Below, piece after piece: positions 31,901-41,722 of a stretch of 64,000 bases of DNA (position 1 is its first letter; every line of letters begins with the position of its first letter). The notes under the pieces were generated by a model. The model worked only from the letters and a program-made list of their open reading frames with translations, did no database searches and had not been told where the DNA came from. The position numbers were made by a program, and so were the translations under genes. The DNA is from Mortierella alpina. Lineage: Eukaryota > Mortierellomycota > Mortierellomycetes > Mortierellales > Mortierellaceae. Location of the stretch: positions 124,001-188,000 of the forward strand of contig JANATF010000006.1 in NCBI GenBank assembly GCA_029449245.1, in the 5' to 3' direction.

Positions 31901-34225
31901 CTACCCTGCAAAAAGGTGTGGAAGATGATATACATGAAGCAGAGAGCTGTGGCGGAAGAGGAGGCGCGTGAAAAGGCCGAGGAGATGAGAAAGAAGGCTG
32001 AGGAGGTATTCGATCTGAAAATGGAGGAGGATGAGCCAGCCATCAACAACAGCAATGCGCCCTCTGCCGCCGCAGCTAACCCTACCCCCGATGTCACTCT
32101 TGCCGAGGCGGAAAACATGGTAAATTCATCAGCCCCGTCCCCTCGCAAGACATCTCCGCCATTATCTGAGCTGCAATCGTCCATTATCAAAGGCGACGTT
32201 CTCAACCTCTTCCATGAAGATGTCAAACCGGAGAGCCACTCGTCGACAGCCAGCAAAAGCCGACATGCGGATGATGCGACTCGTGCTTCAGAGGCAAGCG
32301 TCGCACCAGTACCAACCATTCAGCAGCCTGTTGTTATCAAGCTTGCGAACTTGCATCAGCCACCAGTGCAACTGGCTGCAGCCTCATCCTCGACCGACAG
32401 CTCTAACGTGCCGCAGAAGTTTAGTCTGGGATCATACCAAGCGAGGAAACTGACTTCAACGTCACCCGCACCCCCCGAATCACACAAGGCAACCTCAGAC
32501 CCCCCATCCAATGCTGTCACCGTGGTAGCAGATTTCGCGACACCTCATGTCCCGGAAAGTATGGATCTGGATCTGCCATCTACAGGAACCTTTTCGGGAG
32601 ACGAGCTTTCAACCAAGACCGAGCCCCTCGCCACGCCCGACGCCCCAGCGGAATTGAAGCCTGAAGTAGCTCCCTCTGTCCCCAAAGTCAAGCTGTCCCT
32701 TCAAGAGTATCAGAAGCAGCGGCAGGAAGCTCAGCGCACTGTGGGCACGCCGAGCGTCGAGACCCCGTCAGAACCCAAGACGGGGGGTTCCGACGACAAT
32801 GAGCCCAAGCACGAGCATGGCCCAGGCCATGATGCAAACTCGATTCCAACTCAGAAGGCCAGCCAAGAATCTTTGGATGTGGAGATGGCGGAAGCACCCG
32901 CAGTCAGCGCAATGGATGTGGCAGAACAGGAAACACCGGCGCGTGGCGACTACTTCGAGGTTGGGGCGAGCCTGCCTACACCTTTGATTGGGCTTTCCTC
33001 CCGTGCACATGCCGGTGGGCAGCCCTCGGGCGATTATTTCCCGGTGCAACCATTTAGCCCTACATCGCTCTCTGCTGGACCCACACCCTTTGCAAAGATG
33101 AATCTGGCGTCGTCTCCACCACCGCGAACACCGGTACCTTCTGATGCCCAGCCCACCGGTTCACCCACAAAGTCACCAGGAATCCAACGGCCTCCGAGCA
33201 GCCCTATCCCAAAACAACCGCAAGGTATGAGTTTGGAGATCAAAAGCCCTGGGAGCAAGTTAGGCACATCGCCTCCCCAGAACCAAGGGCCATCCGGCTG
33301 GAGGACTCCCCGTAGTCAGCGAGGCACCTCGCCCCAGAGTCTTGGCTCATCGGGTGCTCCAAACGTTAATTATCGTGGCGCATCTGGACTGCCAGCTGAT
33401 ACACGGCTGACCTCTCCAAGGTTCTATGGGTCCCCGTCAGACAGATCCGAACGACTTCCTGCCCCAGGCCCTCTGGCATCGCCTACGCGGGAGCGACAAC
33501 ACTCCATGACATCCGCACAGCCTTCGTCGCCGTTTGACGCTAATTTCTCGAGTGCCAGCGTCCATTATGGTTACAGCGAGGACATGCCGTTCAAACGCCC
33601 TGGTCCGCTTTCCTCCCCGACAGGACCTATGGCACCGGCTGGAGTCCGGGAATATTATAAGCCAGACGAGCGTTCGCGACATCGTTCCATGAACAGCGAT
33701 GAATGGGGCTATGGAAACGTGGATCCTGTTGCCTATGGAGGCTACCGCGGCCCACGTGGAGCACCTCCTCCTCCACCGAGGGATAGAGACCGCGACAGAG
33801 ACCGCGATCGTGAGCGCGAGCGGGAACATGAGCGGGAGCGGGAACGAGAGCGCCGCGATCGCTACGACAGACGGGGCGACTACTTTGCACCCGGTCCATC
33901 AGGAGGCAGTGGCAGCAGTGGTGGCATTCCTGGAAATAGCCCTGGATTTTATGGGCCGAGCCGTGGACCAGGAGGATCTGTCGGTATGGGAGGCGGAGCA
34001 GGTGGGGGAGCGTTTGGTAGACGACCGAGCGACTACTATGGCAATCATGCGCGCGAAGGAAGCGGATTTGCCGGCAACACCGGCAGCAAAAAGGAAGGCG
34101 CGCTGGATAGCCCGTCGCTCTCGGGATCAGGAGCATCCTTTGCAGGTGGCCAAGGAGGCTACCTGGCAGAAAACAACTCGAACACGTCTGCCAACAGCAA
34201 CAGCAGCAACGGCAGAAGGATGTGA
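28787..34225 (+). CDS. SET3: SET3-type PHD finger plus SET domain chromatin protein, 1776 aa, two exons
   Basis: Set3 is the scaffold of a histone deacetylase complex (Set3C); the animal relatives are MLL5/KMT2E and UpSET. Exons: 28787-31385 and 31494-34225; the 108-nt intron has a GTATAT donor and a CTAAC branch and joins in phase. A C4HC3 PHD finger is seen at C94/C96, C108/C111, H116/C119, C133/C136 with W114, fitting a methyl-lysine reader. The SET domain covers about residues 413-545: YGLFAETNIGTG, INQYAILATPKPF, ARFVRRSCVPNTEV and GEEITLDWDW. The catalytic RFxNHSCxPN motif reads RFVRRSCVPN, as in the inactive Set3/MLL5 branch. The remainder is disordered: polyasparagine near residues 44-72, many SP/TP sites, and an RD/RE mixed-charge tract near 1629-1660. 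Identity is strong. Confidence 0.92.
28916..28952 (+). repeat. AAC triplet array encoding polyasparagine in SET3
   Basis: Twelve or so AAC codons in a row, then AAT/AGC and a second short AAC run to about 28978. Together with the CAA tract of the GATA gene this shows triplet expansion in two regulators of the window. Confidence 0.9.
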
Positions 34226-34535
34226 GATATGGTCACCCACCGCGCACTCCTTACATTACTATTATCACTCTACTTTTTCTTCCTCTACTTCTTCTTCTTC
34301 TCTGTCCTCTTGTTTCTCTTCTTCCTTTTCTACTTTGCTCTATGCCCGCTTTTCGTCTTCCCTGTGTATAACTCTTGTAACATAATAAAGTCCACTTCGA
34401 CCAAACTCGAGAGAGAAAAAAAAAAGAGTGACTGCCCTGCCTGATCATATATCAAGTCAAAAACAAGACGATTCTCCCTCCATTCCATCACTCCTCTCCT
34501 CCTTGCGCTTTATTCCATTCCACAACTCCAACTCC
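34226..34535 (+). promoter_or_regulatory. SET3 3' flank and CDC123 leader
   Basis: Pyrimidine-rich TTCTTCTTC sequence at 34268-34345, an AATAAA at 34384-34389 probably serving SET3, and a second CT-rich stretch at 34470-34515 before the CDC123 ATG. The genes are tandem and 310 bp apart. Confidence 0.6.
34384..34389 (+). terminator. AATAAA polyadenylation signal of SET3
   Basis: Canonical hexamer about 160 nt after the SET3 stop codon and 150 nt before the next start codon. Confidence 0.6.
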
Positions 34536-36019
34536 ATGAGCATCTACAGACCTGAACAGGAGCCCGATGCGGAGCCATCAGGGGCCGTAGAAACCACAGC
34601 TCCAGCACTAGTCTTTCCGCCCTTGACCCACCAACGACTCGAGAACTGCGCCTTTGCCGCCTGGTACCCAAAGTTCAGGTCGATGACCATAAAGTCAAGG
34701 ATTATCCCCTTGCCCGAGGACTTTATTGCTTACCTGCATGCAGATGGTGTCTTTATCCCTGGTCAAAGGTATGAAAGGGGTATTCCCTCGCAAGCTATTT
34801 GGCAGGAGACGATGCGTTGCGACATACAAACAAACAAACACAGAGCAGCAAAAAAAACTTGAACGGACTGGCTCAACCCCTTGTTAACCTCATCTCTCTG
34901 ATGATCTGTGTTTTTTTTTTGCTAGTGGAATAACGATGGCGCTGAGCGATAGTGAGAGTGAAGAAGAGGACGACCCGATCAGTGATATGGATCGGATAAA
35001 AGCTCTTCAGGAAGCCACCACTCGACATACACTGGACGATGACAGCTCGGATGATGATGATGATAACAACAACAACGACACCAATGAAGAGGAGGAGGAG
35101 ACCCCTTTGCCCTACTTCCCAGCTTTGGAGCACGAGATTGCGCAGGCGATTGATGAGCTTGGATCGGAGGTGTTTCCAAAACTAAACTGGAGTTCGCCCC
35201 GAGATGCCAGCTGGATTGCAACTACCAACACACTCAAGTGCCACAACGCTGCCGACATCTTTTTGCTTCTCAAATCGTCGGATTTCGTGGCGCATGACCT
35301 GGCGCATGCGTATGAGGACTGCTCGGATGAGGCAGGAGGTGTAGAGGGGGCTGGGGTCAGGGTCCGGCCGGAGAGACTCGACCTTGTGCTTCGAAAGTGG
35401 TTTGATCTGGCACCGTCGATGGAGTTTAGGTGTTTTGTCCGGGACCATCGGTTGGTGGGCATCTCTCAGCGTGATATGACTTATTATGAGTTCTTGAAGG
35501 GCATTCAGCAGGAACTGGAAGACAAGATCGTGGGATTCTTTGAGGACAAGATCAATGGCCACTATCCGGATAGCGACTGTAAGGGATTCAAACGTTATAC
35601 TTTCTTGCTTAGGCCTAGGCTATCGTTTTTTGATATCTTGTACCTCTACACCCGCTCCGGAAATTCCTTTGATTCGATGTATGATGCTGACTCCTCCGTA
35701 TTACCCTTTTGCTTTTTTGTTGGACGATCTAGATACATTTGATGTCTACATTACCAGGAACAGGGAACGCATCTATTTGATCGACTTTAACCCGTTTGCT
35801 CAAAAGACCGACTCTCTGCTGTTTGAGTGGGAGGAACTGCTGTTGACTCAGGAGCGACTTTCTTTGAGATTACTGGCTTCAGAAGCTGCGGGTCAGCATA
35901 TGCAGCAGCCGTTTGCGTTCAACCGGTACCCAAGCGATGTCACGGATCTGTCGAATGGCCAGACGGTGGCCGAGTTCGCAGAGGCGTTTTACAAAAAGGT
36001 TAAAACTGCAGCCACGTAA
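34536..36019 (+). CDS. CDC123: Cdc123/D123 family, eIF2 assembly chaperone, 390 aa, three exons
   Basis: Cdc123 is an ATP-grasp protein that binds eIF2-gamma and promotes assembly of the eIF2 translation initiation complex. Exons: 34536-34768, 34926-35578, 35733-36019, phases consistent. Recognisable blocks are NCAFAAWYPKFRSMTIKSRI at the N-terminus, FPKLNWSSPRDASWIA, LVLRKWFDLAPSMEFRCFVR, LVGISQRDMTYYEFL and, across the last junction, FDVYITR followed by IYLIDFNPF (I312-F317), the nucleotide/metal-binding end of the fold. An Asp/Asn/Glu-only loop (DDDDDNNNN then EEEEE) sits in the N-terminal half, as in many fungal orthologues. Length is close to the yeast protein. Identity is secure. Confidence 0.95.
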
Positions 36020-36423
36020 CGAGATTCTTTGGGAGCGAAATTAAAATAAAGCGAGATCATACATACACACACACACCCTATGTCGAGCACATATTCAGTA
36101 AACATATTAGACAAACCATCGACCTTGGGCAAGATTGTTCTCTGCAAGAAGTTTTTGTTTTTGTCCGCCTGCTTGCCTGCCTTCCTTTTTGTTGCTTTTG
36201 TGTACTCTGTATTTATTCCAGGTGGGCTACCTCTACGACTGAGCCTTGATCTGGAAGCTGCGATGACACCCAGTTGGAGTCTAAGAGTAGTGACAAGTCG
36301 TCTCCTTTTAACCTTGGGATTTTCTAACCGCAGCATGAACAAAAATACACATGTGTGCAAAAAAAAATTGTGTTAGAATCCAGAATCAAAGTGCATCGCC
36401 CCCAGTGCTGTGCTGCTCCATAG
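36020..36423. other. Convergent 3' intergene between CDC123 and TIP41
   Basis: 404 bp. An AATAAA at 36045-36050 suits CDC123. The remainder is open on the minus strand (to 36360) but I see no domain there and no secure acceptor, so I leave it non-coding. Confidence 0.5.
36045..36050 (+). terminator. AATAAA polyadenylation signal of CDC123
   Basis: The hexamer lies 26 nt after the CDC123 stop codon inside AAATTAAAATAAAG. Confidence 0.55.
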
Positions 36424-37609
36424 TCATCGTGCTTCCCCCCTCCGTTGACAATTTAACAACAAAAACCAACGTACTGCGCGTGTGTCTCTGTATGAGTTCT
36501 CCCTGCTTGAACACTCCCTCAAGATAGTGTTGGTGCCGAACTGATGGTACACTCTCGTGTCGTAGATACGGAAGAGGACATCGTCCACTCGCAAAAAGAA
36601 GCGCAGGAGAATAAAGAAGCACGAAGGCATAACCCTCTAGAAAGAAAAAAAAGGTACATAAGAAAGAGAAACAAAATAACGGCGTATTAGTCGCAAGTTT
36701 TTCAAAGGACCATCTCATCTCAAACTCCATTTCCCCATAAAGTTGATTATTTACCACTTTGGTTGTCAACACTGCGGTTCCATTGTCTGCCAGCTCATCT
36801 TCGAAGAGAATATTCTCGTCATAGAACAAGATGGGATCGGGCCTCTTGAGCTGCTCGATATCAATGGCTTCCTCTGTGGTGACCGCAAACTGCATGTTGT
36901 CGCTAACGCTCGAGTTGGTGCCATTGTATCTGGTGGAGTATGTCCAGTCGTAGGGCTTGACAACATCTGTGATATGTTCCTGGTTGACCATACTATCAAG
37001 GTCATAAAAAAAGCAAAAAAGCAAGAAAGCAGTTGGTGAATAAGACCATGGCTGTGGAGATTTTCAAAGGAGAATTCAAGTCCACCCAACGAGTTACCTT
37101 CTCTTGTCAAACCATTCGCGTGCATAGGAGACCTTGATCAAATCGCTGCTCTTTGAGGACTGGTCTACCATGGCCAGCGCAGGCAGAGCCTTAAACTCGA
37201 GCTTGAACCCAGACTTGTGCTCGATCGACAAGAAGTTGTTTCCAAAGATCATTTCTGGAATGGGAATACCCAAGTCAGCAGAAGCTCTGTTTCAAACACG
37301 ATGCGTCCCCACCGTCCATCCAAGAGAGAAAACAAAGAGCAATGCATATGATGTCAAGTACATTGAAAACGATGGGAGAAGAGTAGGTTGTTTAGCGAAC
37401 CCACGAAATGAACCGTAGCGCGTTCAAGGCCGATTTGACAGAGAAAAAAAAAAGACTCACGCGTCGATTTCCTGAGAGTTGAGAATCGAGGTTTTGTGCG
37501 AGAGAACTGTCCAGTCGTGGATGGCGATGCCCGAGGTCTGGTTCTCTTTGATGAGCGTGTGTGCAGCTGTTGCAGCTGCCGGTGCTGTTGTGGTTGTTAT
37601 GCCGGACAT
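36424..37609 (-). CDS. TIP41: Tip41/TIPRL family, regulator of type 2A phosphatase in TOR signalling, 262 aa
   Basis: Tip41 binds Tap42/PP2A-type phosphatases and takes part in TORC1 signalling. Exons: 37609-37461, 37286-37098, 36992-36755, 36636-36424, joined in phase. Family blocks in order: IAIHDWTVLSHKTSI, IPEMIFGNNFLSIEHKSGF, LEFKALPALAMVDQSS, VKPYDWTYSTRYNG, LKRPDPILFYDENILFEDEL, DNGTAVLTTKV and, after the last junction, RVMPSCFFILLRFFLRVDDV with RIYDTRVYHQFG. The C-terminal 17 residues after SYRDTR do not match what I know of the family; a GTACGT there could be a donor for an extra exon, unproven. The start lies only 84 bp downstream of the GUK1 stop on the same strand. Confidence 0.92.
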
Positions 37610-37692
37610 GGCTGGGAGGATGGATGGATGAAGGCAGGGGAAAGCAAGAGGGGTTGGGTTGACTTGCAGCTGAACTGAACTTTATGCTCTTG

Positions 37693-38579
37693 CTATTGGG
37701 CTTGGTGCTCGAAAATAAAGTCACACAGGTCCTTGTACGCCTGCTCGAGTTCATCGTTCACAACGACGCGATCAAAGTTGCCAGGCACCAGCCCATACTC
37801 CCACTCGGCCCTCGCCCTCTCCAGACGCTTTTGAATAGCCTCCTCTGTCTCTGTGCCTCGTCCACGCAACCGCGACTCAAGCAAGTCCAGGCTCCTGGGT
37901 CGAACCAGGACATATCTCGCAGCAACACCAGACTCACGCACGCTCTGGACGCCCTGAAGGTCAATGTCGAGGATACACACCTTGCCGCTGGCATTCACAT
38001 CCTCAACTGCTTTCTTGCTGGTCCCATAGTGATTCCCGGAGAAGACAGCGTGTTCCAGGAACTGATGGTCGTCAGTGAGCTGTTGCATCTTTTCCTTTGA
38101 CACAAAGTGGTACGCGACACCGTCCTGCTCTCCTGGTCGTGGTCCTCGGGTTGTGTCTAATTAGTCAATGAAAGGACTGACAGTCCATTTTGTGCCCAAG
38201 GAACGACTTGCATTCGGGCATAGAGCAGGCGCTTGACTTACGCGATACACTGAAGCCAAAGGTCGAGGGGTAGTCCTTAAACAACCTGTTGATCAGCGTC
38301 GACTTGCCACCTCCAGACGGACCGGAAATCACAATGGGTCTCTTATCATCTAAAATGGGTCGCGGTCAGATCGATATCCTCAGCGATGCTCTACATCATT
38401 CTGTATCTCTCGGCTTTGCTACCTGGAGACCGACGTGATCGACTGGCGGAGGATAGTGAGAACAGGAGGGCTGTACTAGTGCTTATGGATCGGCAGGAGT
38501 ATCCAAAGACTTTGGGTACTGAAGCACACACGTTGTGTCTTCGAAGAGCTTGGCGAGAGAGAAACAGCATGAATAGCAT
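37693..38579 (-). CDS. GUK1: Guanylate kinase with predicted mitochondrial presequence, about 242 aa
   Basis: Phosphorylates GMP to GDP with ATP. Exons: 38579-38423, 38349-38242, 38156-37693, phases consistent. The P-loop is GPSGGGKST (residues 62-70), followed by [19 protein letters not shown] with the GMP-binding arginines, YHFVSKEKM, and [11 protein letters not shown]; the lid and C-terminus ([23 protein letters not shown]) complete a standard 190-residue core. Exon 1 adds about 52 residues that are hydrophobic at first ([15 protein letters not shown]), then rich in S, R and A with no acids, which looks like a mitochondrial targeting sequence. ATGs at 38570 or, farther up, 38714 are alternatives. 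No methionine lies between the presequence and the P-loop. Catalytic identity is certain; the leader is inferred. Confidence 0.88.
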
Positions 38580-38755
38580 GAATAGCAGGGTAGTGCGAAG
38601 AAGAATGGAAGAGGATTGTGTCAAGCTCGAAACCTTCGATGGCTGGCTGGCTCGAGGGCTGTAAATCACATGATGCCTCAATTTTTGGGCAATATCTGTG
38701 GTGCTGGTCCCCATCAGCAGTCGGTCCTTCTTTTCACCTTCAATTACTAGCGAAA
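38580..38755. promoter_or_regulatory. Short divergent promoter between GUK1 and eL37
   Basis: If the proposed eL37 start is right, only 176 bp separate two divergent start codons. CTTCTTTTCACC at about 38727-38738 is a pyrimidine-rich leader for eL37. If GUK1 starts at 38714 the gap shrinks to about 40 bp. Confidence 0.4.
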
Positions 38756-40229
38756 ATGGTCTCTATGGCAGATTTTTTGAGGGGGGGAATTTCATCGTGG
38801 AGGCACAACGAACCATCCATCGCATTCAGGACTACCATCCATCGCCATATCGCAGCATCTGGAGTCATCCCCATCCGCAGGACCCGTATATCGACAGACA
38901 GGGCGCATCCGGCATACACGACTGGACGCATCATCCACGGGCATTCAACACTATAATCGGATCTTCTACTCGAACCCGACATCATCAAGCCTAGCCTTGT
39001 GCTGAATTGAGCGACTAGGATTGCTGTCGAGCATGGGACCGACGCTTACCATGTCCACCCCAGCAATCATGGATGGACGCTACAACGACCGAGGAGAAGC
39101 TCTTGGAGAATCAGGAGCTTCTTGCATGCTCAAAACTCACCGATCGTTGCAAAGAAGACAAGAATCACAGACCAGCATTCCTCGATAAATGAAAGCATCA
39201 ACCTGCGATCGACTGGATCATCAAAACAGAAACGTCAAAATACATCCAGGAACGCTGATTCGACGATCGCCTCTACAAAAAGATTGGGAAACACTGGGAC
39301 ATGGGATCAACGTGGCGACCAGGCCAATGAGTGCAAGCAGAAGCTTGGGGGATTGCACATTACTCTGCTCATTTGACTTACCCAGGTTTTTTCTCCATCG
39401 TCTCTTAGACTAAGGGTACCTCTTCGTTTGGTAAACGCCACACCAAGTCTCACACCTTGTGCCGTCGGTATGTTATGGTCTATTCTGCTCAAAGGATCAA
39501 AAGGAAGACCGTCTTCCCGGTCTAGTACGACAACAAAATGAAGGTTGTAAAGGCAACGTTGAACTGACGGATCGTTTGTTTTTTTGCTGCTGATAGCTGT
39601 GGACGTCGCTCCTTCCACAACCAGAAGAAGACCTGCGCTCAGTGCGGTTACCCTGCTGCTAAGCTCCGCTCTTGTAAGGACCTTTTTCTCTCAAATGAAT
39701 GCAATGATACTCGCAGCAACCCTGCCTATGGATATAACGGCATTTGGATATGCAAATACGATCAGGATCCAGTCACCAGAATACTGCATGAGCAATGAGT
39801 GATCTTGAAGGAATCTCACGACAGTGCTTTGTAAACAGGAGCGAATTGTGTTTTTGTGGACCATGAGACTTGGACACACCTGGAGAGACAAAGAGAGAGA
39901 AGTGCGACATCGCGGACGACTTGTGCGTGTGTGCGTGTGTGCGTGTGTGCGTGTGTGCGTGTGTGCGTGTGTGCGTGTGTGCGTGTGTGTAGAACTTGGA
40001 TCTCGTACTTATCCAATTGCACCAACAAGACAATTACCTTTGGACATCATTTCTCACCTGTTTCTATCTCTCCTTATCCTCATCAGACAACTGGAGCGAG
40101 AAGGCCACCCGCAGAAAGACCACCGGTACCGGTCGCATGCGTCACTTGTCCGATGTCAACCGCCGCTTCAAGAACGGTTTCCGTGAGGGCACCCAGGCCA
40201 AGAAGCAGGTCAAGGCCGTCGTTGCTTAA
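38756..40229 (+). CDS. RPL37: 60S ribosomal protein eL37, about 93 aa, four exons
   Basis: Zinc-binding protein of the large ribosomal subunit. Certain exons: 39409-39467, 39597-39673, 40087-40229. They give [20 protein letters not shown], then C19/C22 and C34/C37 (CX2C..CX2C), [34 protein letters not shown] and [10 protein letters not shown]. The first certain exon begins exactly at Thr2, so the initiator ATG must be in an upstream exon. The only ATG directly followed by GT that I find upstream is at 38756-38758 (GCGAAAATG then GTCTCT), giving a one-codon exon and a 650-nt intron; the donor is weak. Intron 3 (413 nt) contains an 8-bp minisatellite. AATAAA signals follow at 40324 and 40347. 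Confidence 0.88.
39923..39986 (+). repeat. Eight perfect copies of GTGCGTGT in an eL37 intron
   Basis: A 64-bp tandem array of the 8-bp unit GTGCGTGT within the last intron of the eL37 gene, about 100 nt upstream of its acceptor. Alternating purine-pyrimidine sequence of this kind can adopt Z-DNA. Confidence 0.92.
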
Positions 40230-40323
40230 ATGGACGACTACGGACTAGGCAGTTTTCTACACCTCTTCTCCCCCCCTTTTTTTTTCGTCTTGCGACCAAC
40301 CAAAAAACCCTCTCAACCATGGA

Positions 40324-40352
40324 AATAAAAACTGGAAGAAAGATGAAATAAA
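40324..40352 (+). terminator. Two AATAAA signals after eL37
   Basis: AATAAA at 40324-40329 and again at 40347-40352, about 95 and 118 nt after the stop codon. They are typical of a highly expressed ribosomal protein gene. Confidence 0.65.
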
Positions 40353-40394
40353 ATAAGGAACTATACATTCTTTTTTCGCTGGACAGCTGTATTC

Positions 40395-40430
40395 TTTTTT
40401 GGGGGGTAATGGTTTTTTGGGGGGTAATGG
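40395..40430. repeat. Perfect tandem duplication of an 18-bp T6G6 unit
   Basis: TTTTTTGGGGGGTAATGG occurs twice without mismatch between the convergent eL37 and MOB1 3' ends, about 65 bp after the MOB1 stop codon (on its sense strand CCATTACCCCCCAAAAAA). Confidence 0.9.
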
Positions 40431-40494
40431 TCAACGACAGAAACAGATGAAGGCAAAGATGCGTTTCTCTGTATATGTTTGAGGGGTGTAGGTT

Positions 40495-41722
40495 TTACTG
40501 ATTCTTGGACTGGGCCAGCAGCGATTCGATGAGGTCGGACAAGGGTGCCAATTCCTTGGAGTCGATCAGGTCAAACTCTTTGACAAACAAGATAAAGTGC
40601 TTGAAGCTGGTGTTTAGGTGAGCCTCTTCTCCGAGAGACACGATGACTGGGAAGTGCGTAGCGTAGATGTGGGCGTAGACGCGGAACAGACGCCGAAAGA
40701 TATCATTGATAATCGTCTTGAACTGCGGAGGGAACTCGATCCCTAAAAGACCGTGTTTCGTTGAAATCAAAAATGATAGGGGTGGTCGAAGAGATAAAGT
40801 GAAGCACAGTCAGTGATCTCGAACTCATTCTGACCTCACGACACGCTTGCATTTTGCATTTATATGCTGGCTCGCTCCAAGAGAAGCGCACAGCCTAAGC
40901 ATCCAAACACAAAGTGACGAAAAGGCTTCCATACCGATTTTGCTTGGGAAGATGGTCTCATTGTCGAGCTGAGACTGCACCCAGCTCATAAGGTGGTCGA
41001 CGTAAACCGGGGCGCTCACGCGGGCGGGTTTTTTAAATTGCGAGTCGTCTTTCCAATGATACTCGTATTTGGGTCCAGCAGACATGACTGGACAGTCTTG
41101 GGGCGTGCAGAACTCTGTAATTGTCCCGTAAAGCATATTGATCTGGTTGAAGAAGTCGACGGCTACGCAAGGCAAAAATTAACATGTTCATATCCAGGGG
41201 TGAAAAAAGGGAGTTTGTTAGATATGTGCTCCCAACCGTCAGATGTTTCTGCTCGACTCCTATTTTTTCCCTTCGTCATTGCTTTTGATTTGCAGAGGAG
41301 GGGGTGATCCAACAGATGTCCTGCCACGAGCGATGGTATGATCTGCGGAGAGTGGTGGGGGATTCCTTACTGTTGACTGCGAGCCACTCGTTCAGGTCTT
41401 CGCCTTCGGGCAGGTGCACTGCTAGCCTCAAGTTTCCGGATCCAAGAGTCTGCTGTGCATATTCCTTCTGCAAATATTGCTTCTGAAGAGAAGAGCCACC
41501 ACTCGGCTTCTTGGCCGTCTTGGACTTGCTCGACGACCTGATATAGATGCGATTGCAAGAACGCGTGAAAGAAAAGTGAGGTTAGAGCCAGAGCCAGAGC
41601 CTACAGTTAAACATTCTTCCTAAATATACCCTCCCCTCCCCGTCGCAATATTGCTCAGTGCCGGTTTTGTCTTGTCCATATTCCCTGGACTCGGGCACGC
41701 TTCCGTCCTACGCCATGCTCAT
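40495..41722 (-). CDS. MOB1: Mob1 kinase activator of the mitotic exit/Hippo-type NDR kinase pathway, about 217 aa
   Basis: Mob1 binds and activates Dbf2/NDR-LATS kinases in mitotic exit and septation. Exons: 41722-41712, 41537-41371, 41162-40935, 40742-40495, phases consistent. Key parts: [39 protein letters not shown], the zinc ligands C78 and C83 (CTPQDC) and H160 and H165 (HIYATH), PKYEYHW, and the helical end [12 protein letters not shown]. Zinc residue numbers fall within one of those in human MOB1A, which supports the proposed tiny first exon (MSMA then [10 protein letters not shown]). The start could equally be the second ATG at 41716, two residues shorter. The core is certain; the first exon rests on one GTAGGA donor. 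Confidence 0.9.

Noticed and set aside
35989-36360. Minus-strand frame tested as a last TIP41 exon
   Set aside because: A GTACGT and an AG could join it in phase, but the residues do not resemble Tip41 and it would overlap the CDC123 coding end.
37880-37898. Minus-strand GGTTCGACCC resembling a tRNA B box
   Set aside because: It is in the guanylate kinase reading frame ([10 protein letters not shown]) and no cloverleaf or A box surrounds it.
39923-39986. Regular repeats considered as a CRISPR-like array
   Set aside because: The 8-bp units are contiguous with no spacers, in a eukaryotic intron; it is a simple minisatellite.
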